From: Verrucomicrobiota bacterium
GTDB lineage: Bacteria > Verrucomicrobiota > Verrucomicrobiia > Limisphaerales > JACPZS01
Assembly: GCA_016195385.1 (NCBI GenBank)
Contig: JACPZS010000212.1
Span: forward strand, 1-50,624
DNA: 50,624 bases
Direction of reading: 5' to 3'
Made by a program: the position numbers and the translations under genes. This document shows positions 41,368 through 50,023 of this stretch, in pieces (the first letter of the stretch is position 1; each line of letters begins with the position of its first letter). The notes under the pieces are model-generated. The model made no database searches and was not told the origin of the DNA. It saw nothing but the letters and a program-made list of their open reading frames with translations.

Positions 41368-44316
41368 TCACGGATGCAGTGCGCTATTCAGGAATGAGTC
41401 CAGAGTCCCGAATGAACGCGCTGGTTCGGTGGAACCATCCCAGCTTTCCCAGAAGTGCGTGAGCGGAGTTTTCTCGACGTGCTGCTTTTGTTTCACGTCG
41501 CCTTCGCTGGTCGCGCCTTTGGGTTGCCATTCCTTGCCCAGGGCGGTGCGGGTTTCTTCGAGAAGTTTCTTCGCGCTCGCATCGTCTCCTCGTTTCCAGG
41601 CGAGGTAGCCGCGCAGGAAAAATCCGCCGACGGCTTTGGGATTTGTGCGGCAGGCGGCGGCAAGTCGTTCGTCGGCCAGCTTTGTTTCGCCGCGGAGCAA
41701 CGCAACTTCGCCGAGGACCAGCAGCGCGCCGGTTTCTTCGGGGTTGATGGCGTGGGCGCGGGCGAGCGATTCCTCGGCGGCCTGAAGATCGACGGGGGAT
41801 TTCGCGGACATGGCGCGCAGGGTGCCCCACTGGGCGAACGCGCGCTGGCTTTGCGAATTGAGGCGTTTGAGTTCGGCGAGCTGCGCGAGCGCGCCGTCGG
41901 TGTCGCCCTGGCCGGCCAGGCAGGACGCGAGGTAATAGAGCGAATCTTCGTGCGCGGGATTCAAGGCAAGGGCTTCCCGGAAGAGTGGGATGGCTTTCGC
42001 GTTGTCCTTCTCGATCTTCATGGCGTTCATCGCGGCGCGTTGCTTGTTCCAGAAGTCCAGCGTGCGCTGCTTGTCCGTTGTGGTCGGAGCGCGGCTCTCC
42101 TGAGCCGCAGCAGGCTGGGGAGGAGTTGGGGCGATTGAAGTGTTCAGCGTGTTCCCGCTTTGGGAAGCGCTGCGCCTCGGGAGAGCGGCGCTCCAGCGCT
42201 TCACCGTCGCCTCACCTTCCGTGATTTCGTAGCTTGCGTCCGTGTCGAGGCCCTCGAAGAAGTTCGTCTCGCCGGCGTGCCAGCGGACTTCGAGGCGGTC
42301 CACCTTCGTCGCAGCGCCCAGGCCGAAGTGCAGCGTGCGACTGCCCTGCGAAAGGTAGCTGACGCTGGTCACGCTCCGACGCAGCGCCACAGCGCCGACA
42401 TGCGCGATGACTTTGGAGCCGTCGCCAAAACCCAGCGGTTTGCCGAAATGATTCCGGCTGCGGAGGCGGATCTTCAGCCAATGGCCGGTCTGCATGTCGT
42501 TGCGGAAAAGCCGCACGCCTTCGCCAAGATCGGCGATGATGAAGTCCATGTCACCGTCGTGGTCGAAGTCGGCGACGGCCAGACCGCGGCTGACGTGCTT
42601 CTCGCTGAGGCCGGCGTGGAGCGGGGCGATGTTGTGGAAGTATTCGCCGCGCCGATTCCAGAAGAGCAAAGTGTCCTGCGGCTTGAGCTTCTTCGGCGCG
42701 GGGCCGTCTTCTTCGAGAGTGCTGCCGTTGGCGACGACGAGGTCGAGCCAGCCGTCGCCGTCGAAGTCCACAAATTCCGTCCCCCAGCCGACGTAAGGCA
42801 GCGCGATTTGCCCGAGGCCCTTCTGGTCGGCGATGTCCATGAAGCGAAGCGGATACTTTGGATTGGCGATTTCCGATTGGCGATTTCCGATTGAGGCGCT
42901 TGGCGGGCCAGAGGCGACAGCAGCTCGGGCATCTTGTTCCCCCTCACCCCGGCCCTCTCCCTCAGGGAGAGGGAGCGACGCCTTCCGATTCTCGCCAACT
43001 CCTGACGCTCCCGCACGACGAGCGACTCCAGATTCGCCGATTCCCGGCGAGCGATTCTCCCTCTCCCCTGGGGAGAGGGCCGGGGTGAGGGGGAAGGAAC
43101 CGTGCTGGCTTCGAACCGCGTTCGTCGCGTTCGGTGCCGCTGCGGCTGAGGACAGCCGCGCTCCGGGCTTCAAGTTGAAATCCGCCCAGGTGTTGTCGTA
43201 GAGCGCGTTCTCCTGCGCGACCCAGTGCGAGACGAACATGTCATCGTCGCCGTCCCGGTTGTAATCGCCCACCGCCAGGCCCATCGCGCTGCGGTAATCC
43301 GCCACGAGCGCCGGATGGCTGATGTCCTCAAACTTCCCGCCGAGGTTGTGGAAGAAAACATTGTCCGAGATGTCGTTCGCCACGTAGAGGTCGAGCCAGC
43401 CGTCCTCATCGAAGTCATGCCAGAGCGCGCCGAGGCTCCGGCCCTCGGGATTCGTCACCTTGAGCGCGGGCGCGACATCGGTGAACGTGCCGTCGCGGTT
43501 GTTGTGGAAGAGCATATTGGTTCCCCCATTGAAGGACGCCGGGTTCAGGGTGAACGGCACCATCGAGCCAACTTGCTGCGACGTCTTCTGGCGGTCCTCG
43601 TCCGAGACCACGTAGCTGATGTAGCCGCACACGTAAAGGTCCGGCGCGCGGTCGTTGTCGTAGTCGCCCCACGAAACGCCGGTCCAGAAGCCGGGCGGAT
43701 TCGGCAGGCGCGGGTCGCGCACAAACTTTCGACCGCCGCCTTCCGCCGCCTCGTTATGAAACAGCAGCAGCGCGTTGAAGCCGCTCACCACGAGGTCAAG
43801 AAAACCGTCGCCGTCGTAATCAGCCCAGGCCGCGCCGTTGCCGTGGATACGCGTATCGGGGAACGCGGCGGTGCGGCGGAAAGTGCCGTCGCCGAGGTTC
43901 TCGAAGAGCGCGCAGGGCTGGAGTTGATTCTCCGGCACGTTCAACGCGCCGCCCGCGCTCACGAGGAAAAGGTCGTCGTCGCCGTCGTTGTCGAAGTCGG
44001 CCCACGCCAGGCCGGGACCGATGTCCTCGGGCATCTCTCCCGTGCGCGCGCCGGTGAAGTTGCGAAACTCACCCAGGCCTGCGGCGCGCGTGACGTCGGT
44101 GAAGCGCGGCTTCGGCGTCTCGGGCGGCAGGTTGCGCGCGAGGTCGCTGGTGATGTCGGCGCTTTGTTCGTCGGGACGATACGCGACGGGTCGGGTCTTG
44201 AAGTAGATCAGCGCGCCGAGAGCGGTGCCGAGCAACGTGACCACGGACAACACCGTCATCGTGAGGCGCACGCGGCGGCGGCGGGGGCTGAGGGGAGCGG
44301 ATGCCGCGTCAACCAT
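41368..44316 (-). CDS. Membrane-anchored FG-GAP / ASPIC-UnbV / TPR protein with in-frame repeat insertion
   Basis: A 982-aa protein from ATG 44316: one N-terminal membrane helix (TMTVLSVVTLLGTALGALIYF), then FG-GAP/VCBS repeats (WADFDNDGDDDLFLVSAGG, WADYDGDGFLDLVVSG, WHDFDEDGWLDLYVANDIS), an ASPIC/UnbV domain (near 600-690, HFGLGAATKVDRLEVRWH), and C-terminal TPR helices (about 720-960, FREALALNPAHEDSLYYLAS). Between FG-GAP repeats, residues about 408-485 are low-complexity sequence encoded by two repeat insertions (see 42861-43094), yet the frame is kept. It stands between the pentaheme gene and the fnr-like gene; such FG-GAP/TPR proteins often accompany respiratory complexes in the PVC group, with role unknown. 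Confidence 0.9.
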   Translation of the reverse strand: MVDAASAPLSPRRRRVRLTMTVLSVVTLLGTALGALIYFKTRPVAYRPDEQSADITSDLARNLPPETPKPRFTDVTRAAGLGEFRNFTGARTGEMPEDIGPGLAWADFDNDGDDDLFLVSAGGALNVPENQLQPCALFENLGDGTFRRTAAFPDTRIHGNGAAWADYDGDGFLDLVVSGFNALLLFHNEAAEGGGRKFVRDPRLPNPPGFWTGVSWGDYDNDRAPDLYVCGYISYVVSDEDRQKTSQQVGSMVPFTLNPASFNGGTNMLFHNNRDGTFTDVAPALKVTNPEGRSLGALWHDFDEDGWLDLYVANDISDNVFFHNLGGKFEDISHPALVADYRSAMGLAVGDYNRDGDDDMFVSHWVAQENALYDNTWADFNLKPGARLSSAAAAPNATNAVRSQHGSFPLTPALSPGERENRSPGIGESGVARRAGASGVGENRKASLPLPEGEGRGEGEQDARAAVASGPPSASIGNRQSEIANPKYPLRFMDIADQKGLGQIALPYVGWGTEFVDFDGDGWLDLVVANGSTLEEDGPAPKKLKPQDTLLFWNRRGEYFHNIAPLHAGLSEKHVSRGLAVADFDHDGDMDFIIADLGEGVRLFRNDMQTGHWLKIRLRSRNHFGKPLGFGDGSKVIAHVGAVALRRSVTSVSYLSQGSRTLHFGLGAATKVDRLEVRWHAGETNFFEGLDTDASYEITEGEATVKRWSAALPRRSASQSGNTLNTSIAPTPPQPAAAQESRAPTTTDKQRTLDFWNKQRAAMNAMKIEKDNAKAIPLFREALALNPAHEDSLYYLASCLAGQGDTDGALAQLAELKRLNSQSQRAFAQWGTLRAMSAKSPVDLQAAEESLARAHAINPEETGALLVLGEVALLRGETKLADERLAAACRTNPKAVGGFFLRGYLAWKRGDDASAKKLLEETRTALGKEWQPKGATSEGDVKQKQHVEKTPLTHFWESWDGSTEPARSFGTLDSFLNSALHP
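42861..42895. repeat. 14-bp tandem repeat inside the FG-GAP/TPR gene
   Basis: GATTGGCGATTTCC occurs twice in tandem (42861-42888) and is followed by a third partial copy. On the coding strand it yields the IGNRQSEIANPK stretch. It abuts the repeat insertion at 42939-43094 and belongs to the same foreign segment. Confidence 0.85.
42939..43094. repeat. Palindromic repeat element inserted in frame in a coding region
   Basis: A perfect 23-bp inverted repeat (42939-42961 against 43071-43093) encloses a 109-bp centre. Each arm continues into its own small hairpin (CCTCTCCC/GGGAGAGG on the left, CTCTCCCC/GGGGAGAG on the right). On the coding strand it encodes LTPALSPGEREN and SLPLPEGEGRGEGE, a peptide pattern I know as a product of widespread GC-rich interspersed repeats. 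It lies between two FG-GAP units. Confidence 0.9.
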
Positions 44317-44352
44317 GACAGGTGAATGTCCTCCAGTCCGAGCCTTGCCATT

Positions 44353-44571
44353 CAGCCCCAACGGGGCTGCGTCCCAAAGCCCAGGGTTGGTGCGAAGCAC
44401 CTACCCTGGGAACGAACGCCACGCTGATCATCAACCCCAACGGGGTTGCGTCCAATCTTCGGCCACAGTCCGCCACAACCCCGTTGGGGTTGGTTTCGCT
44501 TTCCAACCTCCCACCCAGGGTAGCCACCGCGTGGCAACCCTGGGCTTTGGGACGCAGCCCCGTTGGGGCTG
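44353..44571. repeat. MITE-like element with 37-bp perfect terminal inverted repeats
   Basis: Outer arms 44353-44389 and 44535-44571 are perfect reverse complements (37 bp). Four copies of a small palindrome occur inside: AGCCCCAACGGGGCT at 44354, AACCCCAACGGGGTT at 44435, AACCCCGTTGGGGTT at 44480 and AGCCCCGTTGGGGCT at 44556. The arms vary between AGCCCC/GGGGCT and AACCCC/GGGGTT with pairing always kept. The element occupies most of the 291-bp gap between the pentaheme gene and the FG-GAP/TPR gene. It holds no credible gene and I see no clear target-site duplication. Confidence 0.9.
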
Positions 44572-44607
44572 GAGCGGAAGGAGCCTTCCGGCTCTCGGCA
44601 CTCAATA

Positions 44608-46782
44608 TCACTTCGCCCCCTTCAGCGTACCCACGACATTCTCGGGTGGCCCGCTCACCGCCGCCTGCTGCTTCGGTTTCACCTTCACCGTGGCGGTGGC
44701 CCGCGCGATCTCGGTCACGGGCGAGGTCAGCTTGTTCGTTTCACCGTAGAGAAAATTCAAGAGAAACTGATCGACCTTGCGATAGTTCAGCGCCACGACG
44801 ATGCGGTATTCGCCGGGCGCATTGAGCGCCGGGACGGACGGGGCCGGGACATCGAACGCATCCGCGCGCGCGGCAGGGGCGTTCGTGCCGTCCTTGGCGA
44901 GCGCGCCGGAACAGGGAATCTGGAACTGCACCTGGTCCGAGTAGCCGGGGAACAGCGCGCGGCGATAGCGTACCCCGACCATCTCCCAAAGATTGTGGCG
45001 GTCGATGAGATTACCGTGCTGGTCCACCGGCTCGGCCTTGAAGAGGAACGTGCCGGGCTGGATGAAGTTCTTCGCGTCGCGCTTGCCGGAAACCCAGACC
45101 GCGCGGTCCCGGTCATCCGTCACCGTGATCTCAAGCCAGCTCTGGATGATGTCGAGCGGGCCGGTCGGAAAATCATGGCCGACCTTGTTCGATCCCATCG
45201 TGACCTTGAGCGGGATTTCTTCGCCGGGGGCGACAGCGGATGGCACACTGAGTTGCACCGTGACGATGGGGCCGTTGGCCCATTTGTCCGCAATCTCGGG
45301 CACGGGCAGATCACCCTTGAGCCACTGCTCGGTGAGTTGGAGATGCTTTTCCCAGCCGGGCAGCTCGGCGCGTTGCGCGCTCGGGATGATCGTGTTCGCC
45401 GCGATGAAGCGATGGCTGCGATGTTTCCTGTCGCCGGGCGTGCGGTTGTAGTCGAGCGCGTCGCCGGCGGCTGGATCGGACGAGTCCACCAGCGGCATGT
45501 GGCACTCGCGGCACTCGACGGTCTTGCGCGGGTCGCCCTTCTTGTTCCAGTGCGAGTTGGCCCAGTTGTCGTATTGGTTCTGGAGCTGCACCCAGCCGAC
45601 GCGGTTGACCTCCTGATCGATGAACTGCTTGTGGCAGGCGGCGCAATACTCGGGCTTCTTGAACGAGCGTTTGGCCAGCTTGCCGTGCTCGGCCGGGTAG
45701 CTGCGGATGAGAAAATCGCGCGCGAGTTTCGCCACGCCGTTCGTCTGCCATTGCCAGAGATATTCGCGGGGCTGAGTGACGGTGTAGTTCGCGTTGCCCT
45801 TGATGTCCGTCTCGCGAATCGCGTGGCAGGCCAGGCACGAGACGCCTTCCTGGTATCCGTGCATGCCGGTGAGGTTCTCGACGAAAATGTTTTTCGTGCC
45901 GCTGAAGAGCGAGATGGGGTCATGGCAGCCGCCACAGTAGCGCGTGGACTCCGCGCCGTTCTGCTTGGCCATCACGTCCTGGATGCTCATGAACACCTTG
46001 TCCATCGCCGCGTAACGGTGCGCGCTCGGCTGCCACTCCCCGACGATTTGCTCGTGGCAGCCCGCCGTGCCGCACGAATGCGAGCCGGCCAGAGAACGCC
46101 CGTCGAACGCGCCGCCCGTGTCCGTCTTCGCCAGGCTTGGCGCGAAGGGGCGGTTCGAGCCGTAAAGAAAACTGTAGTCGGCGGGAAACTTGTTCACGTA
46201 TTTCACGCCGGAATACAGCGCGGGCATTGCGCCGACCAGCACGACTCCCAGCGCCGCCGCGCCGAGCGATTGCCAGACGTAACCGCGCGCCGCCGGGGCC
46301 GCCTCGCTCTTGCGCGACTTCACCCACACGAAGAACAGGTGCGGCGCCAATCCCGCGAGCATCACCAGCGTCGAGATAAGATGCACCTGTCGCCACAGCG
46401 CCGAAGTGCGCGTCCCCAACACCGCTTCGCCCATCAGCACCAACCCCGACACCGAGCACACGACCAATCCCCACAGCGCCACGTAGCCCAGCACGGTCAC
46501 GTGCGACATCGCCCAGTGCCGGTAATCCAGCCAGTGCCGCAGGCAGTACCACGCCACCGGCAGCAGCGTCAGCGCGCCGAGGGCGGTGTGGAGGAGCACG
46601 CCGTATTGCACCGATGGATGAAATGGCGCGAGCGTGATGGCCAGGCCGGTGATCGTCTCGAACAACAACACCGCCATGCTGAACCGCGCGAGCCACGAGG
46701 CCCAGCCTGCCCGAGAGCGCTCGCCCTGCCCTGCTGCGTTGATGTCCAGTCCGGAAGCTTGATTGGGATTTGATTCAGGCAT
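44608..46782 (-). CDS. Cytochrome b561-like / pentaheme cytochrome c membrane protein
   Basis: A 724-aa protein. The N-terminal part has four to five membrane helices with histidines (H65, H83, H94, H134, H148) fitting a b-type diheme quinol-reactive module, then another helix near 173-192. The extracytoplasmic part has five c-type heme sites: C237-x4-C242-H243, then CxxCH at 283, 316, 380 and 424. A C-terminal beta domain (about 500-700) follows. The design, membrane cytochrome b joined to multiheme c, fits electron transfer from quinol to a periplasmic acceptor. The FNR-type dyad 77 bp upstream suggests induction at low oxygen or by nitrogen oxides. The acceptor is not identifiable. Confidence 0.88.
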   Translation of the reverse strand: MPESNPNQASGLDINAAGQGERSRAGWASWLARFSMAVLLFETITGLAITLAPFHPSVQYGVLLHTALGALTLLPVAWYCLRHWLDYRHWAMSHVTVLGYVALWGLVVCSVSGLVLMGEAVLGTRTSALWRQVHLISTLVMLAGLAPHLFFVWVKSRKSEAAPAARGYVWQSLGAAALGVVLVGAMPALYSGVKYVNKFPADYSFLYGSNRPFAPSLAKTDTGGAFDGRSLAGSHSCGTAGCHEQIVGEWQPSAHRYAAMDKVFMSIQDVMAKQNGAESTRYCGGCHDPISLFSGTKNIFVENLTGMHGYQEGVSCLACHAIRETDIKGNANYTVTQPREYLWQWQTNGVAKLARDFLIRSYPAEHGKLAKRSFKKPEYCAACHKQFIDQEVNRVGWVQLQNQYDNWANSHWNKKGDPRKTVECRECHMPLVDSSDPAAGDALDYNRTPGDRKHRSHRFIAANTIIPSAQRAELPGWEKHLQLTEQWLKGDLPVPEIADKWANGPIVTVQLSVPSAVAPGEEIPLKVTMGSNKVGHDFPTGPLDIIQSWLEITVTDDRDRAVWVSGKRDAKNFIQPGTFLFKAEPVDQHGNLIDRHNLWEMVGVRYRRALFPGYSDQVQFQIPCSGALAKDGTNAPAARADAFDVPAPSVPALNAPGEYRIVVALNYRKVDQFLLNFLYGETNKLTSPVTEIARATATVKVKPKQQAAVSGPPENVVGTLKGAK

Positions 46783-46858
46783 AGTGAGACTTCATGGAGG
46801 CCGGGTTGTGGGTCGCCATGGAACGACGGCAACCTTATCAGCTTTTCCAATGGGAAGC

Positions 46859-46872
46859 TTGACCCGCGTCAA
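46859..46872 (-). promoter_or_regulatory. FNR-type dyad upstream of the pentaheme gene
   Basis: TTGAC-CCGC-GTCAA read on the plus strand, a dyad with exactly complementary half-sites. On the minus strand a -10-like TGATAA lies at 46840-46835, placing the dyad centre at roughly -38 from an estimated transcription start, close to the activator position of FNR-type regulators. It lies in the 150-bp gap before the pentaheme gene. Confidence 0.65.
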
Positions 46873-46932
46873 GAACGGCCATGAGTCAGTGATGGTATGT
46901 GGTTCAGTTCACAGTCGGGTATCAAACAGTTT

Positions 46933-49035
46933 TCAATGCAGCGAGAAGCCAGCTTTGGTGTCGAACAGGACGACGCGCTGGTGGTTTTCCTTAAACTCAA
47001 CTTGTTCGCTCCAGCGCAGGGTTAATTGGTTTGTGTCGGCGGTATCGGCCAATTCCACCGTCACGGTGTGCGGGCCGCGTGTCACTGGCAACCGGACCAC
47101 AGCCATGCTGGGGCCGTCATGCGAGAGGCCTTTGCTCTGGTAGGAGCGGTCGTGGACGGTCTGGCCATCGACCTGGACACGCAGACGCACGGGCACGCGT
47201 TCGCGCGTCACGTTCACCTGGGCGCGCATGTGCGGAAGACGCTTGGCCAGTTCCTCCTTGGTCAGTTTGCGCGCGTCCACAATCGCGCCGTGGTGGTTGA
47301 AGGACACCACGAGTTCCGGCTCCGGCGAATGTGGCGTGCGATACGGCAGGTTGCTGAACAGCCACGTCACCGCGCCCAGAACGATGGCCAGGCCGAGGCC
47401 GCCGGCCACTCGAAGCGCGTGCCGACGGGCGGCGGATGTCTTCGGCCCGGCGGGATTGGCCCGGAACTCCCGCGCAATGTTGGCGAGCGATGCGTTCCTG
47501 GTCCGGTCGAGATGAACCAGGCGCACACGCGCGGCGTCCGCCTTGCCCGGATCGAAGGCCGGCTGGCGCTGGCCGTTCATGCGCTGCTCGAACCACTGGC
47601 AGCCGTCGCGCGCCACCGGGTCCGCGTCGCCGCAGGCGATCACCATGATGCCTTCGACGCCGCGCTTCAACGGGCGTTCCAGCATCACGGCGCTGATCCA
47701 GCCGACGCACGGCACGCGCTCAACGCGATAGCCGGGCAGTTCGGCTGAAGTGCCGTCGGCATTCACGCGCAGATGTCCGGCGCCGGATTCCTCGCAGCAA
47801 TACGCGACCATCGGTTTCTCGCCGCGCGCTTTCGTCGCGTCGATCCAGGCGTTGAGGCGCTTCTCCAGCGCACGACTGTCGAGCGCCGGCAGGTTGATGG
47901 CCTGCGAATCGCACGCGCCGGTGCAGACACCACAGCCGACGCAGAGCGCCGGATCAATGTGCGACTGAACCTCGAACGCCTTGCCGTCCTCGCGCGCCAC
48001 CATCGTGATGGCGTTGAACGGACAATCCTTCGAGCAAAGCGTGCAGCCGAAACAGCGAGAGAGATCGACCTCGGCTTTCCATTCGGGCGCGAGCCGGCGG
48101 CGGGCCATCCACCACGGTGCGGCGAGGGTCAGGAGTCCGGTGCCAAGGAAGAAAGCCCACAGCGCGCCGCCGCCGAGCCGATCCGTGAGGCCCACCGGCC
48201 ACAGGTACCACCAGTCGATGGTGAACCGCTGAGCCTTGACAGTCATCTGCGCCGGGCTGGCGCTGGTGGCCGGAAGCAGCATCGAAACCACGATGAGCGA
48301 ACCGATGATCCAAAGCGTCATCGCACGCCCCGTCAGCAGGCGGGCCCGGTTCACGCGCATCAGGTGCAACCAAAGCCCGATTCCAATCGAGAGCGGCAGG
48401 AGCATGTGCGCGAAAAAAATCAGGAAGAACAGGAGCGACGGCACGCTTTCGTCGGTGAGGAACGAGCGCGACATCGGTTCGGCGAAGATGGGGAGTTGAT
48501 CGATGAACCGCGCCGTGCCGAGCGCGGCATGTTGCGCGCGCACATCCCAGACCAGCCAGTAGCCGGTCCAGCCGATGAACCAGAGCGCGGCCAGCATGAG
48601 GATGCCCGTGACCCAGGCGATCCAGCGCGCGCCGGTGAAGCGCCGCTGGCTCACAATGCGCGCGGCGTGGAGCAGGATGAAAAAGATGCAGCCGTCCGAA
48701 CTGTAGCGATGGAGCGAGCGCACGAGTTGGCCGAGCCAGGAACCGGCGCGGAGCTTCTCCAGCGAGTCGTAGGCCTGGGTCACACTCGGCGTGTACCAGA
48801 TGAGCAGCGCGATGCCCGAGACAACCGCGGCGATGAGGCAGGTGTTGGCGATGGCGCCGAGCTGGCCGAAGGGATTCAAAGCCGCGGGCAGGAAATTTTC
48901 CGTGAGTCTATCAAGTCGGAGCCAGAGGTTCTCGAAACAGCGCAGCAAGGCTTCACCGCGCACGCTTGGCGTGAGGGGAGTTACCGAAGGCGCGCCGCCT
49001 GTTGGCCGGTCGAGCATGGAGGAAGTTTCAGTCAT
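46933..49035 (-). CDS. Cytochrome b - 2x[4Fe-4S] ferredoxin - MvhD-like fusion protein
   Basis: A 700-aa membrane protein. Residues 55-260 match the N-terminal cytochrome b/b6 domain with two histidine pairs at the canonical spacing (H109/H123 and H210/H224), ligands of two b hemes. Residues 328-338 and 365-375 each hold C-x2-C-x2-C-x3-C, two ferredoxin [4Fe-4S] clusters. Residues about 408-490 (MVAYCCEESGAGHL, VPCVGWISAVMLERPLKRGV and MVIACGDADPVARDGC) resemble the MvhD/FlpD electron-transfer subunit. A further helix (about 545-562) and a beta domain end the chain. It probably passes electrons between quinol and a soluble or bound partner. It lies 9 bp after the sco gene. Confidence 0.9.
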   Translation of the reverse strand: MTETSSMLDRPTGGAPSVTPLTPSVRGEALLRCFENLWLRLDRLTENFLPAALNPFGQLGAIANTCLIAAVVSGIALLIWYTPSVTQAYDSLEKLRAGSWLGQLVRSLHRYSSDGCIFFILLHAARIVSQRRFTGARWIAWVTGILMLAALWFIGWTGYWLVWDVRAQHAALGTARFIDQLPIFAEPMSRSFLTDESVPSLLFFLIFFAHMLLPLSIGIGLWLHLMRVNRARLLTGRAMTLWIIGSLIVVSMLLPATSASPAQMTVKAQRFTIDWWYLWPVGLTDRLGGGALWAFFLGTGLLTLAAPWWMARRRLAPEWKAEVDLSRCFGCTLCSKDCPFNAITMVAREDGKAFEVQSHIDPALCVGCGVCTGACDSQAINLPALDSRALEKRLNAWIDATKARGEKPMVAYCCEESGAGHLRVNADGTSAELPGYRVERVPCVGWISAVMLERPLKRGVEGIMVIACGDADPVARDGCQWFEQRMNGQRQPAFDPGKADAARVRLVHLDRTRNASLANIAREFRANPAGPKTSAARRHALRVAGGLGLAIVLGAVTWLFSNLPYRTPHSPEPELVVSFNHHGAIVDARKLTKEELAKRLPHMRAQVNVTRERVPVRLRVQVDGQTVHDRSYQSKGLSHDGPSMAVVRLPVTRGPHTVTVELADTADTNQLTLRWSEQVEFKENHQRVVLFDTKAGFSLH

Positions 49036-49044
49036 GCGACTGAA

Positions 49045-50004
49045 TCACTTCGCTTTCTCCGTCAGCAAGGCGCGCACGGCCGAAACCAGCCAGGATTGCT
49101 CCCGCTGGCTCAACGAGAGGCGGTAGGCGATGCGTCCTTCGCGGTCGAGAAGGATGAACAGGTTCGAGTGGATCAACTCACCGGTCTTGTCGTCGCGCAT
49201 CCGTCCAATGTTCAACTGGTCGAGCAAGGCGTTCATCTCGGCGGGCACGCCGTTGACGAAGTGGAACTGCGTCGTGTCAAAGCCGTAAGCCTTCGTGATC
49301 ATCGTGCGCAACTCGCGCGTGTCGGCCTCGGGACTGAGCGAGAAGGCCACGACGGAAAGTTCAGCGCGCTCGGCAGGCGTGAGTTGATCGAGCACGTCGC
49401 GGATTTTCTTCAGCATCATCGGGCAGGTCTTCGTGCAGGTGGAAAAGACCGCGGTGACGAGCGTGACGCGACCCTTGAAGTCGGCGGGCGTGACCGGCAA
49501 GCCATCCTGGTTGGTCAGTTTGAAGGCCGGCATCGGCAGTTCGCTGCGCAGGCGGTCGGCGGGAAACGGCAGTTCGCGCTGCACCGGTTCCGCGCGGCCC
49601 AGGCCCGCGAGACCCGCGCCGAGCACGCTAACGAGCAACAGCGCCACTGAGGCGATCGGGAACACGGCGCGGCGATTGGTCTGCCACAGTTCGTGAATCT
49701 GCGCGCGCCAGATGAAGAAGACGATGCCGACGAGCGGCAGCGGTTCGCCCAGCATCACCGCCACGGAACTCCACTTCATCCAGCCGGTCTTGGGTTCCAA
49801 TTGGAAGCAGCGGATGCGGAACTCTTCGAGGAATCCGCCCAGCGCGCCGCTGTTAATCGGCGCGAAGGTCATCACGACGACGAAGACTTCGTAGAACAGG
49901 AGCACGCAGAGTGCGAATGCGGCGAAGCTGCCGCCGGACAGCATTCGGCTGAAGCGCAGGACGGCGCGCTCGAAGCGGCCGGGAGTGAGGGCTTGGGTGG
50001 TCAT
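49045..50004 (-). CDS. SCO1/SenC family copper-delivery protein with membrane N-terminus
   Basis: A 319-aa protein. Residues 1-135 contain three hydrophobic helices, more than the single anchor of usual Sco proteins. The C-terminal thioredoxin-like domain has the copper site C190-x3-C194 (FSTCTKTCPMM) and H279 (LIHSNLFILLD). Sco proteins insert copper in the CuA centre of heme-copper oxidases; the neighbouring oxidase subunit gene 19 bp upstream fits this. Start ATG 50004. Confidence 0.92.
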   Translation of the reverse strand: MTTQALTPGRFERAVLRFSRMLSGGSFAAFALCVLLFYEVFVVVMTFAPINSGALGGFLEEFRIRCFQLEPKTGWMKWSSVAVMLGEPLPLVGIVFFIWRAQIHELWQTNRRAVFPIASVALLLVSVLGAGLAGLGRAEPVQRELPFPADRLRSELPMPAFKLTNQDGLPVTPADFKGRVTLVTAVFSTCTKTCPMMLKKIRDVLDQLTPAERAELSVVAFSLSPEADTRELRTMITKAYGFDTTQFHFVNGVPAEMNALLDQLNIGRMRDDKTGELIHSNLFILLDREGRIAYRLSLSQREQSWLVSAVRALLTEKAK

Positions 50005-50023
50005 GGCGACAATCGACGGCGGT

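Noticed and set aside
44563-46773. Plus-strand open frame of 736 codons
   Set aside because: It lies wholly antisense to the pentaheme cytochrome gene, which has clear heme motifs; long shadow frames are expected at this GC content.
47773-49650. Plus-strand open frame of 625 codons
   Set aside because: Antisense to the cytochrome b fusion and sco genes; arginine-, glutamate- and glycine-rich composition with no recognisable domain.
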